This document shows positions 34,424 through 43,265 of a stretch of DNA of 64,000 nt, in pieces. Made by a program: the position numbers and the translations under genes. The DNA lies in the NCBI RefSeq assembly GCF_000003815.2, contig NC_049981.1, positions 25,231,875 to 25,295,874 on the forward strand, written 5' to 3'. This DNA comes from Branchiostoma floridae (taxonomy: Eukaryota > Chordata > Leptocardii > Amphioxiformes > Branchiostomatidae). Numbering within the stretch: position 1 is the first letter of the stretch; every line of letters begins with the position of its first letter. The notes beneath the pieces were generated by a model. It searched no databases, was not told the origin of the DNA, and saw only the letters and a program-made list of their open reading frames with translations.

Positions 34424-37130
34424 ATGGAGGAAGGTCTCCGTGGAGAAGAAGACGCCCTCTGGCGAAAGCTGAGGGACCTGCCAACTCTGTTTCAACTTAA
34501 CATACCGCGAATGGCAGAGGCAAGCTTCAGCAAGGTCATCACAAAACTACGGACGGAGAAACGCCAGGTTCCTGAAGAGGTCGACGAAGACGTGAGGTCA
34601 GAAAATCTGCTGGCGTTCCTGCTGTTGTACATTGACAAGATCGAGGAGGCCAAACCGCACATCGATTCCGTTCTCAACGAAGCCGACCCTAATCTGGTCG
34701 CGCTCGGAAACATATGCGCTTACCACCTCAAAATGTATGATGTTACAGAAGCCATGAATGACTTGCGTACAATGGAATCGATTATAAAAGTAAACGACCA
34801 AGTTGCGGAAAATAAAAAGGCGATAGCAATAGGAGAACAAGGCTATTGTTTGTCCAGGCTTGGGCCTAAGTGTCATCAAATGGCTGTGGAGAAATTTCGC
34901 GAAGCTCTCGGTTGTGGACCACCGGACTACAAGCTAAAAGTCAAATGGAACTATGGGTTAGCCTTGTGCCTAGATCGTCTCCTTGATAGGCACGCTTTTG
35001 TGGAAGATCCCAAGTTCAAACCAACTGAGGTTTACGAAGAAGCAAAGCGTTGTCTGGCGCTGGTAACTGGAAGTGACATACAAGATTTCTGTGGAAAAGG
35101 ATGGGTGGCATTAGGCGAGGTCCACAGTAAGTATGTAAAGATAGATCGCAAGTACTTTGAATGCAACAGAAAACCCGAAGTTCTCAGCAACCACCAAATC
35201 GATGAGTGTTTTGAGAAAGGTTTAACCGTTGCTTCTGATGATCATTTCGTACTAGAGAGGGCGGGTCGTCACTACAGACACAGGAAAAGAGTCGATGAGG
35301 CGATAAAATGCCTGGAGAAAGCGAACATAGTCCGCCCTTCTGCATTTGCGTGGCACCATCTTGGGCTGGCCTACAGATCAAAAGCGCCACGCGGAAGAAC
35401 TAGTCATGGATCCTCTCCTGGATGGAGAGGAAGAAGTCGTCAGAGGGGTAATCAATATTGGGGAGCGTCACCAGAAAACGGAGCACATTGCAATTGGTAC
35501 CAAAGTTCTACTCCGTCTAGGGGAGGGAGAGGGGGGCGGGGCCGTCCGGGTGGGCGGGGCCGCGGCATGGGCAGAGGCAGGTTTGACCATGGCAACATAA
35601 ATACTAGTCACCATGATGTGAGACAGCAAGTTGGAAGGGGTCGCCCTTGGTCTCCACAAGTCCAGTGGAATCCAGACGGAAGAAATCAGACAGGCCTGGG
35701 AGGGCAAAGTCCGGAGGGTGCCGACACAATACACGGGTACAAAGGCTATGGAACGAACGTACCGTTGAGGTATCAAAACCCTGCAAGAGGTGGCAGAGGC
35801 GAACGAGCGCGAACAAGACGTAGAGGGTATTGTGGCGGACAAGGAAGTTCCCAAACCCGCTACGACAACGACGGTGCAAGTAGTCTGACACACGAAGTAC
35901 AAAGTGTGGAAAATAGAACTGATGATGTTGACAAAGTGCAAAGAGATCTTGGTAGGATGACCTTGGCTTCTCGGGACGAATCCGAAGCAACTGGACCAGA
36001 AAAGCGTGTTTTCTGGATCCTATTTTGAGAGAGGGCAAAGCTTGTTATGAAAAAAGGTCTTGAATTATTGAAAGAACAGGCGTCACCTTGCTTGTTGGCT
36101 TGCCGAGATGCATATGCAAGTCGGGATACACGAGGAGACTCTGCAATATTTTCAAAAAGCCGCCAAAGAGGATAACTTGTCTAGATCTCTAGATGGCGCC
36201 AGCTGCTCCAAGAAATGGGGGGAATGTTTCCTCCAAATGGGACAAGAAGAAAACGGTAAAAACATGCTCCGAAAAGCTGTGGAAAGTGCCGCTAAAGTGA
36301 GAGTCGAGAAGAGGGGAGCTTTCGCCACGTTGGTGACACTTATGCAGAATGAGATGGGCTTTCAAAAAGATGTGCGAGCTGAACGTGCCAATGAACTCGC
36401 TCAATTGTACGAATTGGTGAAGCGTTACAGTGAGGCACTGAACTTCAGAAAAGCCGCACTCGAACTGAAAGTCAACGACCCAGCAACGCTCGCTGGTTTG
36501 GTGGACAACCTCCGAGCACAAGGAGACTACACCCAAGCAAGAATGTACCTGTCGGTGTTGCGCGGTCTTACAGATGTTGAGGTCCCAAAGGAGGTTGTCA
36601 TTGACGTGAACCTTAAAGCTGCGCAACTTCAATCCCAACAAGATCCTCACCTCGCTCGTGACATCTTCCTTGAAACGTTTGACTTTGTATTCCCTACCGA
36701 ACATCACCCAAACGTTATGTACAATGTGTTTGTTTACAGTGATAATAAGGATAGAGAACGAGCAGAAACATTAACAATTCTGTGCGAAGAGCAGTACGAC
36801 TTGTCGTGTCGCTGTGTACACCGTGACATCCCCTGTACTGGGTCTGTAGTCGAGATGGTTGCAGATTTGATCAACAAAAGTACTTGTGTCATCTTTGTTG
36901 TCTCCAAAAGGAGCTTGCAAAACGGGATGACTGCATACGTGATTGGAATGGCGGTGCAGGTGGTCAACAAACGAGGACTGGGAAACCTGGTGACCGTGAA
37001 TGTCGATGATTGTAGTATTCCACAGATCATTTCTGGATACCCAAGTATCAAGATGGCAGACTGTTCGGCCCTGCAAATGGGCGTCAATATGAACTTGTTT
37101 AGGAAAATTATCTCAACAGAAAGGTGCTAG
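34424..37130 (+). CDS. IFIT-like TPR protein with Gly/Arg-rich insert and C-terminal TIR-like domain
   Basis: The frame from 34424 (MEEGLRGEEDALW) gives IFIT-style TPR helices: NLLAFLLLYIDKIEEAKPHI, EQGYCLSRLG, YGLALCLDRLL, VLERAGRHYRHRKRVDEAIKCLEKA, AWHHLGLAYRSKA. In human IFITs the same place (HHQIGLCYKAQ) is followed by a variable loop. Here it becomes about 210 residues rich in RGG/RG (SRGGRGGRGRPGGRGRG). TPRs resume with EGKACYEK, GLELLKEQASPC and HEETLQYFQKAAKED. The last 130 residues resemble a TIR fold: NVFVYSDNKDRER (box 1), CVHRDIPCTGSVVEMVADLI (box 2), TCVIFVVSKRSLQNG. Three frame changes break the reading: T run 36009-36012, A run 36050-36055, and about 36113-36118. Each is mendable in principle by one nucleotide, so assembly error and young pseudogene are both possible. 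IFITs bind foreign 5'-ppp or uncapped RNA; TIR domains signal or cleave NAD. The combined function is inference. Confidence 0.7.
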
Positions 37131-38266
37131 TTTTTTTTAAAACATTTTTTTAAATCTATCTATGACAAACATTATGAATATGCAGATTTTGATAACTGAC
37201 ATTTAAACTCTTCTTGGCTTTTATTGACAAAATACGACAGTAGATATTTTGTCAACCATCCACAACATGCAATGGTTCATCAAATATACTTTGTTTATCG
37301 ACATAACAAAAGATTTAAGTTCATTTTACTTATAGAAATAGACTAACCTAATAAAACGGATTAGTTTCTGATTTAACATCTGAATAAAACTAAATTGCTC
37401 ATGGGCTTTGAATGACTGAAGGGCCATTGATCCCAAACTTAATACACAAAAGTGCTTAACCTTTTTTTAAACTTCAACATCACTAAATATGCCCTAATGA
37501 CAAAGCAATTTGCACAGCCACACAAAATATTGAATCCAAGTAATAGAGCAACCTCCTGAGATCCTAAAGTATGGTTATACATGTACTATAATGTGAAGAA
37601 AATAAAGTAAAAGAAGTGTTATTTCAACAAACCAACATAAAGTACCACTTTCGGTGACTACTCTACACTACAATCTATGATCTAATAACTTGTGTTTCCT
37701 GATCTACTATTATACACTAATGATATAGAAATATAAATGTCAGTCAATAACACAACCATACAGTAGGTTGCCATGATGAAATCTTTGCATAAACATCATA
37801 CAATGTACATGTAGGTTGTTGCTTAGAGCACCCAATTCAAACAGTCCTTAGACTTGGAAGTCAACTTGTAGTAAATATTAAATGCAACAATAGGTATCAA
37901 GTCCCATATCATATATTGTATCTATTACAAAACTGTTGAAGCTGTACATTTTTTCCTGTGATAACATGCAAAAACATCACGGTAAAAAAAGCATATGAAA
38001 ACATACTTTTTACATATAGTTGTTCAAATGGATGCCATTCTCTTCATGTTTCACTAGCAGGATAGTTGTATAACCTCCTTTTATCTGCCAAGTTCCATAA
38101 ATCTGCTATGTTGAAATCCAGTGTGTTTGAGAGATCTCTAGTGTTTGCACTGTTTAGATGCAGGGGTGCATTAACAGTAGGGGACATTGCATTGGAGATC
38201 TGTTTTGCTACATTTTTCAGGGTGGCATATGTATGTGGCCTGGTAGATGAAGATCAACAGAGTAAG
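37131..38266. other. convergent 3' spacer between the IFIT-like gene and NUDCD3
   Basis: AT-rich, no gene supported. It contains the 3'UTRs of both flanking genes. Confidence 0.5.
37350..37355 (+). terminator. poly(A) signal AATAAA of the IFIT-like gene
   Basis: First canonical AATAAA on the plus strand, 220 nt after the stop codon. Its presence is consistent with a gene that is or recently was expressed. Confidence 0.4.
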
Positions 38267-41200
38267 TTACATCTGGACAGCGCCAGGTGAAATGTTGAAC
38301 TTGGTGGGGTCAAACTCCTGCCCTGCGAACGGAGACCCTGGAGCGTCCCAGCCTTTCTTCAACATGTCGTGCACTTTCTGCAGGGACAAGAAAAAGCAAG
38401 GTCAAGAAATTTAGTAAGCGTTAAAAGCAGGCCTTTATAAATAAGCAAAGCAAACTGAAGAAAGACTTATTGTAGCAGCTCAGAGGATCTTCAAGTGCAG
38501 ATGCAGAACCCAGTGAAGAAAAAGAAGCAAACTGACCATCTCATGGCTCTGGGGTTTCCCCATCATCTTCTGATGCTGGTCAAACATCATCCTCTGCACC
38601 CCTGACTGCTCCTCATCGTCCATGTCATGCATGTGTTTGATGGGTTCTATCTTCTGGATGTCGATCTCAGGCTCGCCTACCAGGACAGCCTTCCACCAGT
38701 ACTCCTTCTCTTTCTCTAGATTCACCTGGAGAGGACAGGACAGGAGAGGTGAGGTGACCGGAGAGGTTATAAACATCCTGTCTGCAAACAGACATAAGGA
38801 TTCAGCTCATTCTCAGTGCTTTATGCCATTATTTGCAACATTGGTACTCTTCTAGTTTCGTACGAATTTAAGGAGGAGAAAAAGAGAGTGGTGTGGTTTT
38901 CCTCCCACATGGGACTGACATTAGGCTTAATATCCTCTCCGAAGTCCTGCAACCCTTTCTAGTAGCATACATGTTGGGTCAGCATCAGCAACCAGAAGTA
39001 GTTTTCTGTCAAGGTATAGTTTTTGGGCAGAAGAGCCACTGCAAATAAAGAAGTTAGATGTTTTTCTCCCTATGAACTTACCTGCACACACTTGCCTGGC
39101 TCCAGACTCCACATACTCTCCTCACAGATGATCTTATTGGTCAGCTTCCCCTCCATCAGCACCTTCACCTGGCCTCCATCTTTTATAGCAACCTACAAAA
39201 AGGTAAGTTATGAAGCACTGTCTAGTATGAAAACTCTAACATGTCACCAAGCAGCATAAGACTTTAGAGAGCTTTAGACAAAGTTCCATCCAACTTGCTG
39301 GCTACCACAATACAATAAAGGCTTCAATTAATCAAACACTAATTATAAAGTAAAAGAAACTTGATCAAGTTAATCGTTAACTGATTGTGACAGACCATAC
39401 AGATGTCACCTACAGTATTCATAGGTTCATGTACCTGTAAGAAATTCCCCAGGATCTTTCCAACTAGCACAATGAAGAGTGGACTGTAGTTTAACATTCT
39501 TTTCAAAGACTGTGACTTTTTCCAGTAGTGTGTACTATGTGACAGTATGTCAGGTTAGTGACAAAGGCCGAGATTCAAACTCCCAAACTCTAGATCCAGA
39601 GGCAGGGTTGCTAACCTTTAGACTACACACACTACAGTCAATTAGTATATTCTTTACTCTAGATTTCCATGCCTCTCAATCTGTAACATTTTGTCACTGT
39701 TATTTCATCAAATGCTGCATTAATCTCACCTTTACGAAGTTGTTCTTAATATCCACTACGCAGTCCTTTGCCTTCTTGATGTTCTGAGGAACGTGTACTC
39801 TAATCTCCACCTCGTGTATGTGCTGGGCCCACTTGTAGTTCTCTCGAACAGCTCCGTTCCAGCTCTCAGCATCCTGCTGAAACTCCTCTTGGCTGGACAC
39901 CAACATTTCAAAAATTGTTAGAATCATTAAATATGAAGAAATTACTTGAATCAATGGTTATCTTTAATGTGTCCAACGTAAGTACAGTTAACAACAAAAG
40001 ATCAAAGACCTGACTCCTCTGTGAAAGAGTTTTTTGTATTCCTGATGGTAGTCTGTCAATTCAACTGGTGCATAGAATTGACCACTTACTATCACTCTGC
40101 AGTCTACACTATACAGTGAACATGACTAGCTACTGACGGTTAAGTTCAGAAATCAAAAGAAAGAAATTACTAGGGAACGGGTTTTCTGCGCGTGGAGAAT
40201 TTGCGCGTGCGCGTGAAAAATGTGCGCGTGAAAAATAAAGTTCCTGAAATATGTCAAAAAATCTGCAGCAAGGAATTCTATGGCAGAAAAATTTGAACCT
40301 ATGATATAATTTTCCATCTGTTACCTGAATTTTTGGTTTGAAAAAACCCTGATTTTTAGATCCCTTGGGAATAGGTCAATTTGCATATTTTGAACATTTC
40401 AAAATCATGTAAATTTGACAGAAATAAATGGAAAAATTACTCATATGAGGTTTTATATTGTAAAATGTAACAATTTAAGGCTTTTCTCCATTCAAGAAGC
40501 TTCATTTCATATTTTTTTAAGCAGATTGTTTCACGCGCAAATTTCAAACTTTTTTGCGCGTGAAAAGTTTACATATAAAAATCACTTGTAAATCATTTAG
40601 ATCGAGATTTTGTACTCTAGAATGCAACAATATGATGATTAATTCCATTTTGTGCCATCTTGTTTGAGCCTTTAAGTATAAATCTGCAAAAACTTTTTGA
40701 ATCCCTTGGGAATCAGCTAATTTGCATATTGTCACGCGCAGATTTTTCACGCGCAAGTTTTCACGCGCAAATTCTTCACGCGCACAAAACCCCAACCCCA
40801 TTTAATTACTAAATGCAAGTACATGATGTACTACATGTATTTGCCATTACTTTTGTAACTCCCTTTGTCACCTTTTAAACAAGATGCAAAGTGTGGCAAT
40901 AGTATATCAACTTTCATATGTGTGTCAAAACTGGCCTAACCCGGTAGTAGAATTGCAAATTCACAAAAGTGTACAGATGTATAAGTCCAAAAAGCTCTTG
41001 AACAAGCCACTTTTGTGGCATACCGTACATGCAACTCACCTAGTTGGTTTTGCTGATGCCCCTTCGTTTGCCTCTGTTCCCTCCACTGTCTTAGCATCTG
41101 TCTTACTGGCATCCTTCAGTGCCTCTTTAGTATCTACAGTTTCTCCATCTGTCCTTTCTTTCCTTTCTTCATCTTTCTGTCCATCACTTTTCGCCTCACT

Positions 41201-42872
41201 TGCAGGAGCAGTATCTACTTTGCTGGTTGCAACTGTTTGAGTCTTTTCTGGTGATGATGGCTTGTCCGTCTCTTTTTCCATGTTTTCTGGTGTTTGTGTT
41301 GTCTCCACCTCCACTTCTTCCACAACTGCTGATGCTGATTTGCAGTGGAACAAGAAGGCATGATTGGAATGTTGTTACTTGAATGATTCTGGATCAAATA
41401 GACACTTCATTTACTGTTAATTTTGAAATGTTCCCAGTGGTTAAAACTTTTACTCATGCAGTTTTGCCCTTTGACAGCAAAATCATAACCCCCCCAAATA
41501 TGTGTTTGCAACAAATTTCTACTGAACTACAATCTCAAAACACTACGAAAAAAACTTTTCTCTCCTACCACTAAATGATGTAAGAATTGATTTTACAGGT
41601 ATCTCCAAGCACATGGTACATGTACTAGGGCAAAATTAGAACATTCTTATCCAGCTAACTAGTAACTAGTTTGATGACATAATACAGACATACCCAACTT
41701 GTAACTCAAGCACTGCATATATATGTAACTCCAGGTGTTAGCTGTACTATACAGATACATATTTGTAATTTATGTTTCTTGGATGATGTCAGACCAGTGT
41801 AACAGGCCAAAACAATTCCTGGTCAGAGTATACCCAGTATATTCTGGAGAGGCATATGGTCTGACCTGTTCCACCCGTCACACCTTTACCTGCAGCAGCT
41901 GCCTGGCGTTCCTTCTCTGCCTTCTCCTGTAGCTTCTTCATCATCCTCTCCTCATCCTGGGTGGCGTAGTGCTGCCACTTTTTGAAGATCTGAAACAAAT
42001 GATAAAAGAATAGATCTGAAACAAATTATAAAATAAATCCTTCCCTTTTAATGATAATAAAAAGGTATTTGACCTATGGGGATCCAGAGAGGTGCTTACA
42101 TTTTTTATGCTCACTAGCTTTACTTCGAGCTACAGTTAGAATAGAAATTTGCAGGAAATATATCCAAGGTGTCTGGTGAAGAAATCATGTATGCTGATGA
42201 AAGCTCCTTTAGCTACGGCCGCGTGGCGCGTTGGTCACCCGATCCCTCGATCTCGGAAGTTAAGCAACGCGACGGTCCGGACAGTGCTTGGATGGGGGAC
42301 CAACCAAGGACGTCCGGATTGCTGTAGCCTCACGAAGTTTCCACGAAATCGTCTTCCGGGAGGGACGTAAAACGGGGGTCCCATGCTCGAGGAGGTGCCT
42401 CGACCACGTTAAACAGCCTCATTACTCATACTGGGTACCTACTGGCTGGCAAAATACACCAGATAATTATTATTATTATTATTATTTAGTTTATCCTTGC
42501 TAACATTTTGATCCTTCATTAAAAAAAAATTATACCATGATCCTTCATATTCATAATATATTTCGCTTACAAACTGTGGTTAACAAGCGAAAGATTGAGC
42601 CAGGGGGGTTACTAATCAACTATGGAGGATGATACCCAGGCTTGGGCTGTAGGCTGTATGGGCTCTATCCACACATAGTGACATACCGAATACAGCATCT
42701 TCTCCTGGACCCCTGGCGGGAAACCCATCCGATCCTCCTTGGAGCGCATCGTCCGGAAAAAGTCCGTTCTTCGGTACAAAAAGCCAAACATCACGTCCAA
42801 GAAGTTCTCTATCTTCCCCTGATGTTGTAGGATGCCCAGGAGAGCAGTGTCGTACATCTCAGGGGACGCCAT
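38267..42872 (-). CDS. NUDCD3: NudC domain-containing protein 3
   Basis: Seven exons on the minus strand: 42687-42872, 41890-41989, 41040-41334, 39730-39892, 39082-39192, 38537-38725 and 38267-38377. They join in phase to 384 aa (human 361). The N-terminal helical region is MYDTALLGILQHQGKIENFL and FLYRRTDFFRTM. A coiled coil (RMMKKLQEKAEKERQ) and an acidic Glu/Thr/Lys linker follow. The CS/p23-like domain is YKWAQHIHEVEIRVHVP, DCVVDIKNNFVKV, KVLMEGKLTNKI, EESMWSLEPGK, EKEYWWKAVLVGEPEID. The C-terminus is FDQHQKMMGKPQSHEM and GSPFAGQEFDPTKFN. NudC proteins are HSP90 co-chaperones; NUDCD3 stabilises the dynein intermediate chain and KLHL/propeller clients. It is head-to-head with NOLC1. Intron 3 holds a CACGCGC-rich element and intron 1 a 5S-derived SINE. 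Confidence 0.92.
39557..39630 (-). mobile_element. possible tRNA-derived SINE head
   Basis: On the minus strand a tRNA-like stretch has an A-box-like region (TCTAAAGGTTAGCAACC) followed by a B-box-like GAGTTTGAATCTCGG. It lies in NUDCD3 intron 4 and is not a folded functional tRNA by eye. Confidence 0.35.
40173..40803. mobile_element. non-autonomous element with repeated TTGCGCGTGA motifs at both ends
   Basis: The left end has 3-4 copies of GCGCGTG(A) and the right end has 4 copies of the complement CACGCGC. The ends read GGGTTTTCTGCGCG and CGCGCACAAAACCCC, and one internal pair of arms lies at about 40533-40565. AATTACTA flanks the element at 40165-40172 and 40804-40811, a likely 8-bp target duplication. 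No transposase is present. Confidence 0.65.
42211..42487 (+). mobile_element. 5S rRNA-derived SINE (SINE3 class)
   Basis: About 42211-42330 aligns end to end with eukaryotic 5S rRNA: GCTACGGCC at the 5' end, CCGATC, GATCTCGGAAGTTAAGC (box A region), GCTTGGATGGGGGACC (intermediate element and box C) and GCTGTAGCC at the 3' end. Some 140 nt of unrelated body and an (ATT)n tail follow. The tail and lack of a T-run terminator identify a SINE, not a 5S gene. It sits antisense in NUDCD3 intron 1. Confidence 0.85.
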
Positions 42873-43265
42873 AGTCCTTTATTTTCCTGAAAAACTTCAG
42901 GAGTTTTCCTGCGTCGAATGTTTGAGAAAACGATGACCTGTCTATTTTCAGGTCTCAGAAATAATAAGCTTTATATTCGTGGGCTCGGATACTTCACAAA
43001 TGAATGTAGTTTTATTCTACTATATATAGACAATCATAGAAAATACAACAAATTTCTAGAAATAAATTAATAATGTAGTTTCATTAATCATTTTAATGCA
43101 TTTTATAAGGATAATTGGCACAAATTCTTACTGCTAGAATTTGTCGCGGAATGAAAGCTTAGTTTTACGCTAAGTGTGAGTTCAGGTCAGGTCACCACGC
43201 ATGTGCTCTCCGTCCGCGGGACAGCACGTTGTCGCGCACCGGTTTCAGGACTTTAAATCTTCGCC
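42873..43265. promoter_or_regulatory. probable bidirectional promoter of NUDCD3 and NOLC1
   Basis: The two start codons face away from each other across 393 bp. The part nearest NOLC1 (43190-43260) is locally GC/CpG-rich (CTCCGTCCGCGGGACAGC) and contains E-box-like CACGCATGTG. The NUDCD3 side is AT-rich. Shared control is inferred from geometry. Confidence 0.5.

Noticed and set aside
34424-36028. Two separate genes, a TPR protein and a second TPR-TIR protein
   Set aside because: The TPR pattern continues through all three frames between 36009 and 36118 with no promoter, stop-to-start spacing or splice sites to divide them. One broken gene is simpler, though transcripts could overturn this.
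42211-42330. Functional 5S rRNA gene
   Set aside because: Many substitutions against canonical 5S, no T-run terminator, and a SINE body with (ATT)n tail follows.
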